Positions 27,118 through 36,835 of a DNA stretch of 64,000 bases are shown here, in pieces; position 1 is the stretch's first letter, and each line of letters starts with the position of its first letter. The position numbers were made by a program, and so were the translations under genes. A model generated the notes under the pieces. The model worked only from the letters and a program-made list of their open reading frames with translations, did no database searches and was not told the origin of the DNA. The DNA is from Leptospira chreensis (GTDB lineage: Bacteria; Spirochaetota; Leptospiria; Leptospirales; Leptospiraceae), in contig NZ_JAFFPS010000028.1 in the NCBI RefSeq assembly GCF_016919165.1, forward strand, positions 1 to 64,000, written 5' to 3'.

Positions 27118-28905
27118 TTATTTTTTCTTTTTTTTACCTAGTATTTTTTCAACCTCACCCGGCTCCAAAGGAACTTTTACTACCGTTCCCCCTTCCTTGC
27201 GGATTTGGTCCACATCCACCACTGCGCCCGTTAGGAGGCGAGATGCTCTTTTTGATCCGTCTTTCACACCATAAACCACCCATTTACCCCCTTCCAGGGA
27301 TAACACTAAGTAAGTACAATCCGCAACGGCAAGAACAGAATGAGCGGACATATGAGATACAAATTCATAACTCAGTACAATTCCTGAACCAACTGCCACT
27401 CCAGTCGGAACACCGACTGCTTTTGTTAATTGGTAAATTCCATAAGTGGTTCCTGTTCCAAAGGAAGCTACCGTTCCCACAGCCCCTACACTTCCTGCAG
27501 CTACTTTCGACGAAGTATAGGTGACTGCTTGTGCTGTCGCTGAAGTTCCTGCTACCGTGGCACCAGTCACAGTCCCACCAACGGCAAGTCCTCCCCCTAG
27601 AACGGTTTGTCCCCCCGCAACTCCCACAAGACTCATCGGAGCTAAAATATATTTTCCAGAAGACTCTGTGACAACAGCCGCAGATTTCACGGAATAAGCG
27701 GATGTCTTTCTAACCACTGCCGAGGTAACTTTTACACCTTGTTCCATGGACTGAACTGACTCATTCAAGACCGCTCCCGTACTGTTTATCAAAGCACCTA
27801 ACGCTAGCTCAACACTTGGTGCTGTAATATAAACAACCCCTTTTCCTGCGAGTGTAAATGTCTCAACCAGGCAATACAAAGCTGTGCCTGTCGAATTTGT
27901 GACCACAGCAGCGGGATAAATGATTCCATTCCAAGTAATGTACCCAACAGAAAGTAGGGTCATTTTTCCAATTGGTTTGATAAGCCCGTCATAAAACAAT
28001 GCTTTGGCGGTTCTGGAAAATGCTTTCAGTAAAGCTAAAGGGACTCCTTCCCCATCCGCAATGGATTCTATATCCGCTTTGGCTCGACCTAGCTCCTTGG
28101 AACTATCCTGACCAATAGTAAAAATTGTTTCTTTCCAATTTCCAAAAATCTTTTCCGAAACAGAAGAACGAAAATCTTCTAGTTTAGAAAACCTTTGTTT
28201 CCAACTTCCTGATTTTAAATCCTCATATGTTTCATCATAAGAAGATTTAAGTGCATCATCCAAATCCACATACCCAAGAACCGTTGACTCAAATACCTTC
28301 TGGTATTCTTCTTTGTACTGATTGAATCTTTTTTTAGCAGAAGGAGAATTGTCTACTGCCTCTTTTTGGTTCAATTGCATATCCGCCCATTCATCCCATT
28401 CCTTACGAAGGGCTACCGAGTTTGCTACAACCGTTTTGTGCGAATCGACACCTCGTTCCCAGGAAGACCCTACCATCCCATAAGACTCAGCCACAGAGGC
28501 ATACATGATAAATAACCCAGGTTTGGTGGCATTTTCATTTAAATATTGAACTGCTGCATCGCCTCCTTCACTTACCTTCCCGGCAGCAGACCAACTCATT
28601 TTGGTTCCATCTTTGACAATGACTACAGATTCACGTGCTTTTAAAACAGAACGAGAGAACTCTGCTTTTGCAAAAGTATACCGCCCAATGTATACCGTGG
28701 CTTCACTAAAGGGTGGGATAAATTTAATACTCGTTCCTTTGACTGGCAAAGCCCCTTGGTAGTACAAAGAAGTATGTCCTTCGATTGCCAATTTTTTGGT
28801 ATTCTTTAGTGGATCTTCTGCCTTTTTATCGGAACCAGAACAATAGGAGAAAAATACAGATATGGATATAGAAATTAAAAATATTTTATATAAGTTTGGT
28901 TTCAT
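27118..28905 (-). CDS. Large lipoprotein of unknown function, paralogue of the next gene
   Basis: 595 aa. Signal peptide ending in a lipobox, VFFSYC-SGS. The middle is charged and helical; the C-terminal half (~330-540) is a long Gly/Ala/Thr/Val-rich stretch with GxxxG-like spacing, followed by a short domain (YLVLSLEGGKWVVYGVKDG) and a poly-Lys end. The same order occurs in the neighbouring 492-aa lipoprotein. No known family is recognised. The start overlaps the upstream gene's stop in an ATGA, so the pair is translationally coupled. Confidence 0.82.
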   Translation of the reverse strand: MKPNLYKIFLISISISVFFSYCSGSDKKAEDPLKNTKKLAIEGHTSLYYQGALPVKGTSIKFIPPFSEATVYIGRYTFAKAEFSRSVLKARESVVIVKDGTKMSWSAAGKVSEGGDAAVQYLNENATKPGLFIMYASVAESYGMVGSSWERGVDSHKTVVANSVALRKEWDEWADMQLNQKEAVDNSPSAKKRFNQYKEEYQKVFESTVLGYVDLDDALKSSYDETYEDLKSGSWKQRFSKLEDFRSSVSEKIFGNWKETIFTIGQDSSKELGRAKADIESIADGEGVPLALLKAFSRTAKALFYDGLIKPIGKMTLLSVGYITWNGIIYPAAVVTNSTGTALYCLVETFTLAGKGVVYITAPSVELALGALINSTGAVLNESVQSMEQGVKVTSAVVRKTSAYSVKSAAVVTESSGKYILAPMSLVGVAGGQTVLGGGLAVGGTVTGATVAGTSATAQAVTYTSSKVAAGSVGAVGTVASFGTGTTYGIYQLTKAVGVPTGVAVGSGIVLSYEFVSHMSAHSVLAVADCTYLVLSLEGGKWVVYGVKDGSKRASRLLTGAVVDVDQIRKEGGTVVKVPLEPGEVEKILGKKKKK

Positions 28906-30380
28906 TTGTTTTCGGATGCCTTTGCATTTGCACGTTTTGTTTGTTCTGCGATTTCCGCATCCAATACTTTTTTGATAATCTTTGGATCGTCTGTTAGGAT
29001 TTTGAGTTTCCCTGCTTTTTTTGCTTCTTCTAAATTGATCACCGTACCTGTGGGTGCATCATCTAAGTCCGCATAGTTGCCTTTCACAACAGCGATGACA
29101 ACACGAGGGCCATCATAAGTGATGAAAATCGGACCATCCACCGCGGTTAAGACCAGCTGGGAAGGAAGGGCGGTGAGAGCCGTATACCCCAAAATCATTC
29201 CGGAACTCATCGCATACATTCCGGCTTCTGCAGAACCCTTCGACAAATCATAAACCATTCCTGTTGCATAAGCACCCGTCTCATAAGCCGTTCCACCTAC
29301 GACACCAATGGTTCCGCCTGCAGTGGTTGCTGCAACAGTAGTGACTTGGTTGAAAGCAGCAAGTGTAGTGCCCGCAGTATAAGTCGGAACGGTAGAAGAC
29401 GCAGAAAGTATCCCCATAGAACTAAAAAGGCCCGCTTCCAATGTGGGAGAAATCACCCGATAACCGAACTTAGTCGAATAGAAGAGAACCGCTCCAGTAG
29501 ATATCAAAGCTGTCGATGAAAAATTCATTGTTTTAGAAAGAGGAACGTAGACTCCATTGACCACAAGAATCTCACCTGCGTTCGCACTGGTTTTACCAAT
29601 GGGGGCCACCATCACTTCTTTTAAGGCAACGGAATAACCTTTAAAAATATCAACGAGGGCAAGAAGGGAATTCCCACGATCCCCGGATTCTTCATAGTTT
29701 TTTGCAAACTCATCGGATGCTTTCGAAAAGGAATCACTCCAAGCAGAAACAATATTCTTGGAATTTTGATTGATTGTTCTGTCAAAAAGTTCGTTTAACT
29801 TGGAATTCTTTTTGTCATAATCACTACCCATTTCGGCGAAAGAAGACTTAAGCGCTTTTGTATCCGATTCGATTCTTGGAACTAGATATACATAACCTTG
29901 TACAAATCGAGAACCCGCTTCTTCAAAATTATCTTTAGAAGCTTTCCATTCCGTTTTACTCAATTGCCAACCGGCATCATAAATATCTTCTGTTCTGCCA
30001 AAAGAATCTTTGATTCCACTCTTGGTCCAAGAAGCCACGGAAGCCATAGTATCACCCAACTTCCCTGGATAGTCAGCACTTCGTTTTTTCATATGAACGA
30101 GCACCATGGCTTTGGCAACGCGGGAACTCATCCCACCATTTTCATAAGCCAAATCTATACTCTTTTTTCCTGAAGGAATGACTGCCCATCCATGTTCCCA
30201 AAGGTTTTTTCTAGAACCAAGGGAGTTTGCAGTCAGTGGTGCAATTTTTTTGAAAGATTGTGGTTTGTTGGCAGTGAACACGGATTCGCCAAAAATCTTA
30301 TCCGTTTTCTGAGAACCAGAACATTGCAGGAATAAGGCGACTGTTAAGAAAAGAAGGGAAATGATCGAAACAAGTTTCAT
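28902..30380 (-). CDS. Large lipoprotein of unknown function, first gene of the run
   Basis: 492 aa. Signal peptide with lipobox ALFLQC-SGS. A helical charged half (~60-260) precedes an Ala/Gly/Thr-rich region (~280-430) and a final segment (PIFITYDGPRVVIAVVKG then YADLDDAPTG). It parallels the 595-aa lipoprotein downstream, with matching phrases such as ISTGAVLF against NSTGAVLN and a shared IKKVLD/VEKILG ending. I infer an ancient duplication. It is the promoter-proximal gene of a four-gene same-strand run ending in srkA. Confidence 0.82.
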   Translation of the reverse strand: MKLVSIISLLFLTVALFLQCSGSQKTDKIFGESVFTANKPQSFKKIAPLTANSLGSRKNLWEHGWAVIPSGKKSIDLAYENGGMSSRVAKAMVLVHMKKRSADYPGKLGDTMASVASWTKSGIKDSFGRTEDIYDAGWQLSKTEWKASKDNFEEAGSRFVQGYVYLVPRIESDTKALKSSFAEMGSDYDKKNSKLNELFDRTINQNSKNIVSAWSDSFSKASDEFAKNYEESGDRGNSLLALVDIFKGYSVALKEVMVAPIGKTSANAGEILVVNGVYVPLSKTMNFSSTALISTGAVLFYSTKFGYRVISPTLEAGLFSSMGILSASSTVPTYTAGTTLAAFNQVTTVAATTAGGTIGVVGGTAYETGAYATGMVYDLSKGSAEAGMYAMSSGMILGYTALTALPSQLVLTAVDGPIFITYDGPRVVIAVVKGNYADLDDAPTGTVINLEEAKKAGKLKILTDDPKIIKKVLDAEIAEQTKRANAKASENK

Positions 30381-30496
30381 AAGATGAGGGGAATCGTATA
30401 GAAGTGATCTAAATATGCAATAGAAAAAAAAACACAGCTTGCTTAATCCATGTTTAGTGAGGCAAAAATGCTACATCAGAATATTTAGGTGACCAT

Positions 30497-32098
30497 TTGG
30501 ATTGGGTAATAATCATTACACCTATGAAGAAACTGAACATATATCTTGCACTCATTGCCTTGGTATTGTGTGTCGTCATCATCATTCGAAAAAACGATCT
30601 GACCTTAACCAAAGTTGCCACTTTGATGGCCATCTCCACTCCCACGGAAGTCTTTGATTTTCACACTGCCGATACCATTGCAAAACAAAAATTAAAGTCC
30701 AAATTCATACCCACACCAGAATTTAAAATCCCAGGACTGGATGGGATTAGCTACGACGACTATAGACAAATCGAATACAAACCTGATGTCGCCATTTGGA
30801 AAAATCTAGCCCTTCCCTACCAATTGCATTTTTTTCATCCGGGTCATATCTACAGTAACGGAATTCACATCTACGAAGTGATCAATGAAAAGCCGGCAGA
30901 AATTCCCTATGACGCCTCTCGGTTTAATTTTGGCGACTTACCACTCTCAGACGACTTTGCAGACCTGACACAAAAACTTCATTATACCGGCTTTCGAGTC
31001 CACTACCCTATCAACCAAAAAGAAGCCTTAGAAGAATTTTTAGTCTTTCAGGGAGCTTCCTACTTTCGGGCCATCTCCAAAGACCAAGTGTACGGATTGT
31101 CCGGAAGAGGCCTTGCCATCAACACAGGCCCAAAGGACAAAGAAGAGTTTCCCGTCTTTGAAAGTTTCTATATCAAACGACCTCAAAAAACGGATACATC
31201 CATTACCATCTATGCCATTATGAATAGTGAGTCTGTGGTTGGATCTTATGAATTCATCGTAAAACCGGGCGAAATCACAACCATTGATGTAAGAGCCAAA
31301 ATCTACCTTCGCAAAAAAATCAAACGCCTGGGATTTGCTCCCATCACTTCCATGTATTTGTATGGCGAATCAGACAATCCGATTCTTGGGAATATCCACC
31401 CAGAAGTACATGACTCAGACGGCTTACTTGTCCAAACCAAAGAAGGTGATTGGGAATGGAGACCACTCATCAACCCTAAAAAAACCCAACTAACAAGAAT
31501 TCAACTTGATTCACCGTCTGGATATGGTCTCATCCAAAGAGATAGAAAATTCAAAAGTTACCAAGACGAAAAACTCCAATACCATTTAAGACCTAGTGTT
31601 TGGGTAGAACCGAAAGGCAACTGGGGAAAGGGAAGTTTGTATCTTTTGGAATTCACAACCAACCTAGACTCTGACGACAATGTCACAACCTTTTGGGAAC
31701 CCGCCATTCCACCGAATCTAAATGAAGGTTATGAATTTGAATACACTTTGCATTATACAGAAAGATCACCGAAACACCATACTCTTGGGAAAGCATCTGC
31801 CTTTTACAGAGGAGTGGATCCAGTTTTTCCAAAAGAAAAAGTGTTCACCTTGTACTTCACTGGTGACTACTTAAAGTCTTTGGACAAAAAAACATCGTTA
31901 AGCGCCCTCATTCAAAATAGCGAAATTCCACCTGAACAAATTCGTTACAAAATCGAAAAAATAACAGAACTAGACCAGTGGCGCCTTCAAATCTGGTATC
32001 CAAGTTCGGAAGGGGAATCCAATTGGAGCGTTTTCCTAAAAAATGAAAACCAAAGAATTACAGAAACATGGATTTATCGAGATGGACTATCCAAATAA
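30497..32098 (+). CDS. opgG: Periplasmic glucan biosynthesis protein OpgG/MdoG
   Basis: 533 aa from a TTG at 30497 with AGGTG five bases before it; an ATG at 30524 begins a more classical signal peptide (MKKLNIYLALIALVLCVVII), so the start is uncertain. OpgG family features: FDFHTADTIAKQKL, RFNFGDLPLSDDFADLT, GFRVHYPIN, FLVFQGASYFRAISKDQVYG, GLSGRGLAINT, FYIKRP and the C-terminal beta domain. The protein acts in the periplasm on osmoregulated glucan backbones. It heads an operon with a small membrane gene and opgH. Confidence 0.93.
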   Translation: MDWVIIITPMKKLNIYLALIALVLCVVIIIRKNDLTLTKVATLMAISTPTEVFDFHTADTIAKQKLKSKFIPTPEFKIPGLDGISYDDYRQIEYKPDVAIWKNLALPYQLHFFHPGHIYSNGIHIYEVINEKPAEIPYDASRFNFGDLPLSDDFADLTQKLHYTGFRVHYPINQKEALEEFLVFQGASYFRAISKDQVYGLSGRGLAINTGPKDKEEFPVFESFYIKRPQKTDTSITIYAIMNSESVVGSYEFIVKPGEITTIDVRAKIYLRKKIKRLGFAPITSMYLYGESDNPILGNIHPEVHDSDGLLVQTKEGDWEWRPLINPKKTQLTRIQLDSPSGYGLIQRDRKFKSYQDEKLQYHLRPSVWVEPKGNWGKGSLYLLEFTTNLDSDDNVTTFWEPAIPPNLNEGYEFEYTLHYTERSPKHHTLGKASAFYRGVDPVFPKEKVFTLYFTGDYLKSLDKKTSLSALIQNSEIPPEQIRYKIEKITELDQWRLQIWYPSSEGESNWSVFLKNENQRITETWIYRDGLSK

Positions 32099-32471
32099 CA
32101 CAATTTATCTAAATGAACTGAGCGAAAGGATGCGTTCCTATTTAATTTTAAGTGGGATTCATAACGAATATAAAATTGCCGAAGTGCTGAATGAATTTTT
32201 TAAATCGGCAGCTCTAATTTTAGCATTTGAATCGGATTGGAAACTTTGGTTAGACCATTTACGCGCCAATAAATTAGAACTCACACAATCCTTACCATTA
32301 CCTGATCGTTCCTGGCAATTCGGGTCGATGATTCCACAATCTGCGGAATGGAAGAGGGATACCATCAAAACAAAACAATCCACTGTTGGATCTTTAAAAC
32401 CAGTATTCATCATTGCCTCCATCTTTCTTTGGAGTTTCCTCTATTACATCATTATATTTAGGTTGTTATGA
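32043..32471 (+). CDS. Small membrane protein between opgG and opgH
   Basis: 142 aa from 32043, or 129 aa from an internal ATG at 32082, which leaves only a 17-nt overlap with opgG. The first ~110 residues are soluble and charged; residues ~118-140 form one C-terminal transmembrane helix (VFIIASIFLWSFLYYIIIF). It ends in a 4-nt ATGA overlap with opgH, so it is locked into the operon. The downstream OpgH lacks the ~140-residue cytoplasmic N-terminal extension of the E. coli protein. This gene may supply an equivalent part as a separate chain; that is inference only. Confidence 0.75.
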   Translation: MKTKELQKHGFIEMDYPNNTIYLNELSERMRSYLILSGIHNEYKIAEVLNEFFKSAALILAFESDWKLWLDHLRANKLELTQSLPLPDRSWQFGSMIPQSAEWKRDTIKTKQSTVGSLKPVFIIASIFLWSFLYYIIIFRLL

Positions 32472-34549
32472 TCCAGATCCATCGCTCTTTATTTTTTCTT
32501 ACCTTCATCATTCCTGTCATCTGGGGATTTAGTTTGTTTATTGAAATCATTTCCTTCCAAGGAATTGAAATCACAGAATACTACCAATTCATCACACTGA
32601 TTTTTCTTTTGCCGATGTTGTCTTACGGTGCCAGTACTGCCTTCTTTGGATTTTTACTTTCTCTCAAAAAAAATGCCGATACACTCCTCAAAGCAAAACG
32701 AATCCCAGAAGGGGAACTCGACTTATCCTTAATTGCATCTCTTCCCGTTGCCGTTGTGATGCCCGTTTACGAAGAAAATGAAATTTCCATCTTTTCTAGA
32801 ATCAAAGTGATCTTTGAGTCCGCAAACAAAATCCACAAACTACCACAACTTGATTTTTTTATCTTAAGTGACACAAGAACACCAGAAAAATGGATCAAAG
32901 AAGAAGCCGCCTACATTAAATTATGCGAGTCCACAGGAAACTTTCATAACTTCCACTACCGCAGGAGAAAAAGTAATCTCAACGGCAAAAGTGGAAACAT
33001 CGCCGACTTCTGCCGGCGGTGGGGGAAAAAATACAAATACATGCTCATCCTTGACGCGGATAGCCTTGTCTCAGGAGATCTCATCCTCCAACTAATTGCC
33101 AATATGGAAAAAAATCCCACTGCCGGAATCATCCAATCCAGCACTCGCATTTTTCGTTCCACCACCCTATTCCAAAAACTAACAGAATTTTCCTCTTATC
33201 TATTCAGCCCTTTTTTCTTAAAAGGAGCCAGTTTTTGGCAAGTCAACTCTTCCGGGTATTGGGGACACAACGCCATCCTTCGGGTGAAACCATTCATGGA
33301 ACACTGCGCCCTCCCCCACCTTCCCGAATACGGGGGCCTTGGCGGAAAAATTTTAAGCCACGATACGGTGGAAGCCGCTCTCATGCGAAAAGCAGGATAT
33401 GAAGTTTTATGCGCTTACGAACTCGATGGAAGTTACGAAGAAAACCCACCTAACATCATTGATGCCCTCAAACGAGACCAACGTTGGTGCCAAGGGAACT
33501 TGCAGCATTTTTGGTTTTTATTTGGAAAAAAAATTCCCTTTATCAACAGAATCCATATCCTGAATGGAATCCTCTCTTACCTCAACTCACCCATTTGGAT
33601 GTGTTATATCGTTTTGAGTTTATGGAATTATTTAGAGGATAACAAATATTTAAACTACTCCATGTTACCCGAAGAATTTGAGTTTTTCAAATCTCAGATT
33701 TACGACCCTCTTTACGTAAAACTATTATACCTTTCTTTAGTGTTATTATTTCTACCAAGAGTGCTTAGTTTCATAAGCCTCCCTGTAATCCAAATCCTAA
33801 AGAAGTTTCCAGCCTTTCTTTTGGAAACTGCATTCTCCATCCTGATCGCACCCATCTACATGATCTATCATAGCATTTTTGTGTTTTCCATCCTACTCAA
33901 CAAAAGGATCACTTGGGGGCCGCAAAACAGGGATGCTGATTCCGGATACAGTCTCACCTACATACTTTCTTCTTTTTTTGGTGTGACCATTTTAGGACTT
34001 GCCTGTGCTTATATCAGCCATGCGCATTCCACCATGTTATTCATTCTGACAATGCCCATCTGGATCGGATGGATTTTGGCCATCCCTCTTGTGGTCCTAA
34101 CAGGAAGGGAACAAAAACTTCTAAACAAATCGCTCGATCCTTCTTTTTGGAAACCAAATACAAATTTGACCCAAAGATTAGAAGAAGAACTTAACTCGCA
34201 TAAGAATAGTTATCTGGAAGGTCGGGAATTCTTCTTTGCCCTGGTGCATCCTGTATTCCACAAAGAACACAAACAACTCCAAGGGAATAAACTTTACCAA
34301 TCTAAACTTCCCAAATCCACCGAAGTAGATTTAAAAACCTTACTCACAAAAGGTCCCGGTGGTTTAGAAACAAAATCCCTTTTAAAAATTTTATCGAACA
34401 GAGAGTTACTCGATTCCTTCTACTCAAAATTCTGGACTTCAAAAAAAGAAGATTGGGCGAGTTACTGGAAAACCATTTGGGAAGAGATCAACCCATCTTT
34501 TTTTCCATCAATTTCCAATAGTAAGAAGAACGATTCCAGTCCTCAATGA
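32468..34549 (+). CDS. opgH: Osmoregulated glucan glucosyltransferase OpgH/MdoH
   Basis: 693 aa, shorter than E. coli OpgH (847) by about the N-terminal cytoplasmic region. Two helices (~5-28, ~42-68) precede a GT2 domain: VVMPVYEENE, FFILSDTRTP, RRRKSNLNGKSGNIADFCRR, DADSL, the acceptor HDTVEAALMRKAGYEV and the Q-x-x-RW motif as DQRWCQGNLQHF. About five to six more helices follow. It polymerises glucose from UDP-glucose and moves the chain across the inner membrane. Its end overlaps the convergent hydrolase gene by 62 bp. Confidence 0.94.
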   Translation: MIQIHRSLFFLTFIIPVIWGFSLFIEIISFQGIEITEYYQFITLIFLLPMLSYGASTAFFGFLLSLKKNADTLLKAKRIPEGELDLSLIASLPVAVVMPVYEENEISIFSRIKVIFESANKIHKLPQLDFFILSDTRTPEKWIKEEAAYIKLCESTGNFHNFHYRRRKSNLNGKSGNIADFCRRWGKKYKYMLILDADSLVSGDLILQLIANMEKNPTAGIIQSSTRIFRSTTLFQKLTEFSSYLFSPFFLKGASFWQVNSSGYWGHNAILRVKPFMEHCALPHLPEYGGLGGKILSHDTVEAALMRKAGYEVLCAYELDGSYEENPPNIIDALKRDQRWCQGNLQHFWFLFGKKIPFINRIHILNGILSYLNSPIWMCYIVLSLWNYLEDNKYLNYSMLPEEFEFFKSQIYDPLYVKLLYLSLVLLFLPRVLSFISLPVIQILKKFPAFLLETAFSILIAPIYMIYHSIFVFSILLNKRITWGPQNRDADSGYSLTYILSSFFGVTILGLACAYISHAHSTMLFILTMPIWIGWILAIPLVVLTGREQKLLNKSLDPSFWKPNTNLTQRLEEELNSHKNSYLEGREFFFALVHPVFHKEHKQLQGNKLYQSKLPKSTEVDLKTLLTKGPGGLETKSLLKILSNRELLDSFYSKFWTSKKEDWASYWKTIWEEINPSFFPSISNSKKNDSSPQ

Positions 34550-35453
34550 ATCCGCAGTGTCCCCCCTTCGACTCAATCACAACTTCTAAATAAGAAGAAG
34601 TGGGGATCTCTACAAATTCCTTCCAAGGAATCACAGGATCATCCATAGAAGTGAGAATGGTTGTTGGGATCCGAACCGATTTAAAAAACAATTCATTCAA
34701 AGTATAAGAATCAAAATACTCATCCACAGAAGAAAAATGGGAGAACTCTTTCACCATCTTCTCTGTTAAATGCATCACCGATTGGTAATCATCCAAATCA
34801 TGAAACGAATACAAGTGCGGAAACAAATTTGCTTTCTTAACAAGGGAAGACTTCCATGAGTTGAGGAAATACTTTCGTAAAAAAGGATGTTCGTCCATTT
34901 TGATGGTAGCTCTTTTCGGATCGAGCGCCGGACTAAATGCAAAACAATGTTTTAATCCCGGAATTTGGTCAGCCACTTTAGAAAGAGAATGCCTTCCTGC
35001 CATCCGCAAAACAAAATTCCCACCCAAAGAAAATCCCGCTAAATACACAGGCCCCTTCGAGCCGGAAGCTTTGACCAGCTCCCTCACAGCTTCATAAGTT
35101 TCTGGAAGCAAACTACCGTTAAAGATTCCTTCATTCAAATGATGGGTGTCCCCATGATCTCGCAGATTCAAGCGATAAACAGAAAATCCTTTCTGTAAAA
35201 AATGCCTAGCGGTTCGAACGATATAACTCGAATGAATACTCCCTTCCCATCCATGTACAAGAACCACAAGGCCTTTGGGATTTACCACATCATGCACCTT
35301 GGCAAGGAGAGTGGTTCCGTCTTTTGCCTTTACCGACTTCCATGAACCCGCAACCGAATGGGCATAACGTTTGTCCGATTTCGATTTAAAGGAAGCCATA
35401 AAAGACTGCACCATGGCACCGGAAAAAATAGGGAGGGGCTTAAAAAGGCTCAT
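34488..35453 (-). CDS. Alpha/beta-fold hydrolase (YheT-like)
   Basis: 321 aa from the ATG at 35453, which follows GGGAGG by seven bases. Alpha/beta hydrolase features: oxyanion segment LVVLVHGWEGS, nucleophile elbow AGFSLGGNF (Ser nucleophile), acid in LTSMDDPVIPW, and catalytic His in SKGGHCGFIEDW. This matches the YheT/YMC-type esterase group. The substrate is unknown. It converges on opgH with overlapping 3' ends. Confidence 0.87.
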   Translation of the reverse strand: MSLFKPLPIFSGAMVQSFMASFKSKSDKRYAHSVAGSWKSVKAKDGTTLLAKVHDVVNPKGLVVLVHGWEGSIHSSYIVRTARHFLQKGFSVYRLNLRDHGDTHHLNEGIFNGSLLPETYEAVRELVKASGSKGPVYLAGFSLGGNFVLRMAGRHSLSKVADQIPGLKHCFAFSPALDPKRATIKMDEHPFLRKYFLNSWKSSLVKKANLFPHLYSFHDLDDYQSVMHLTEKMVKEFSHFSSVDEYFDSYTLNELFFKSVRIPTTILTSMDDPVIPWKEFVEIPTSSYLEVVIESKGGHCGFIEDWNRSSYYWKLMEKKMG

Positions 35454-35568
35454 AGCAGATCCTCCCAACTTTGATTCGGTTGAGAATAGTTTCAATAAAT
35501 TATCCTGGATGGGCCAAAGGAAGATGGGTTTCCATTGACAAAGCCCCCATCCGAGTTAGGATTCTCTT

Positions 35569-36015
35569 ATGAAATATTCATTTCTCTGCATCCCCTTGGT
35601 CCTAATCACCTGCCAAAGTTATATGCCTTGGAAATCCGAATGGAAAACAAAAGACGGAGTCGAATTGTTTTACGCTGCCGTCTCCGCAAAAGCGAGCCAA
35701 CAGGCCATCGAATCGGGAAGCCTCGCCATGAGACGAAGCACTTGTATCAACGCAACAAACCTTCTTTCCACTTCCCCCAAACTCACCGCCATCCTCTTAG
35801 AACAAGAATCCATCCAGTTAGATGAAGTCGAAACCAAAGATTTAGGTAGACTCATCTCCGCTCACAAAATCAAACCCAAACAAGAATCCTGCCAAACAGA
35901 AGAAGGCAGTTATTTTTTCACAAGCCCTGCTTGGGAATCCTGCCAATGTTTTTATACCATTGAATACCCCGGCGGGAGAAAACAATTTCGCCAAGATCTA
36001 ACGCAAATTAAGTGA
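35569..36015 (+). CDS. Putative lipoprotein, unknown function
   Basis: 148 aa. Short signal MKYSFLCIPLVLITC with the lipobox Cys at 15. The mature part has four further Cys residues that could form two disulfides, fitting an exported protein. I recognise no family. It stands alone between a minus-strand hydrolase and a minus-strand Rep-like gene. Confidence 0.72.
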   Translation: MKYSFLCIPLVLITCQSYMPWKSEWKTKDGVELFYAAVSAKASQQAIESGSLAMRRSTCINATNLLSTSPKLTAILLEQESIQLDEVETKDLGRLISAHKIKPKQESCQTEEGSYFFTSPAWESCQCFYTIEYPGGRKQFRQDLTQIK

Positions 36016-36058
36016 CACTTTGAAACTCCCACACCGATTCCTATAAAAACCCAGCAAA

Positions 36059-36088
36059 CAAACCCAAGACTGTTCTATCTTGGGTTTG
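36059..36088. terminator. Hairpin at the end of the first Rep-like gene
   Basis: CAAACCCAAGA (36059-36069) and TCTTGGGTTTG (36078-36088) form an 11-bp stem with an 8-nt loop. The stop codon of the minus-strand gene lies within it. Short T-stretches flank it, so it can serve as a terminator for either converging gene. Confidence 0.55.
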
Positions 36089-36656
36089 CCTTAAACCTTT
36101 CCCAATAAGAGAGAGGCAATCCCGTGAGGACCTCTGGGCCTCGCAGTTTAGACAAAGCAAGACTTGTGGAAAAGGAGAGCCGCTTTTCGCTCCAGGCTAA
36201 AAACTCTTTCCAATCTTCACCCTTACTTTTCCCATCCCCACTCTTTTGTATATAGGTATGTACTTCGTATTTAAGAGAAGGCTTCGTATCTGGATGGGAT
36301 TCAGACTTGGATCTAAATCCCAAGGAGGTTTCGACCTTCAAACCAGAGGAGCGAACCTCTTTAGGATGAGGCTCCGATCCAGACCCAGCTTCCAAAACGA
36401 GAGGCAATAGATATCGTTTTCTTCCATCAAACCCCGTTTGTTTCAAAAGCCCTTTCTTCTTTAACTGCGACACCAACCGAGACACTGTATCTCGTTTCAA
36501 TCGTAACACCGCACCCAAATATTCATTCGAGGCAAAACATCCTCCCTTCGCATTTAAGGAAACGATTTCAGCATACAGCCTTGTCTGATTGGGACTGAGC
36601 CCCAAATCTTCCATCCATTGGGCGACCCATACACCCATTCTTTTTGATTCACTCAT
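36075..36656 (-). CDS. Winged-helix DNA-binding protein, Rep-like paralogue 1
   Basis: 193 aa from the ATG at 36656 (AAGGGG five bases upstream); the frame continues to 36722 without a better start. Residues ~10-85 form a helix-turn-helix/winged-helix module (LSPNQTRLYAEIVSL then KGGCFASNEYLGAVLRLKRD) of the kind found in plasmid and phage replication proteins. The rest is low-complexity, with a final basic helix. It shares most of this domain with the gene at 39620-40249, which lies on the other side of parAB in the opposite orientation. Replication initiation or its control is the best guess; no direct proof. Confidence 0.75.
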   Translation of the reverse strand: MSESKRMGVWVAQWMEDLGLSPNQTRLYAEIVSLNAKGGCFASNEYLGAVLRLKRDTVSRLVSQLKKKGLLKQTGFDGRKRYLLPLVLEAGSGSEPHPKEVRSSGLKVETSLGFRSKSESHPDTKPSLKYEVHTYIQKSGDGKSKGEDWKEFLAWSEKRLSFSTSLALSKLRGPEVLTGLPLSYWERFKANPR

Positions 36657-36729
36657 ATAACCCCTTGGCCAACACAAACCTCCGGTATCCAAGAAGAGAT
36701 TTTTTTCTTGGACCTGTAACAACGAGAAG

Positions 36730-36835
36730 ACAAACCTTCGGCACCGTTACTAAGAGTTTGGAAGTTCTTTCGAACGTCCGTATTGGAATTCTTTTTGAAT
36801 TCCAGGTGATGTATAGAAGCGGAATAAATTGTGGA
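36730..36835 (-). promoter_or_regulatory. Conserved leader block of Rep-like gene 1
   Basis: In gene direction: CCACAAT, then a hairpin GGAATTC-AAAAA-GAATTCC (36785-36803), then a 23-nt element (36757-36779) containing GTTC-GAAA-GAAC, then CCGAAGGTTTGT (36730-36741). The same four elements in the same order precede Rep-like gene 2. Probably an untranslated leader with regulatory folding. Confidence 0.6.
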
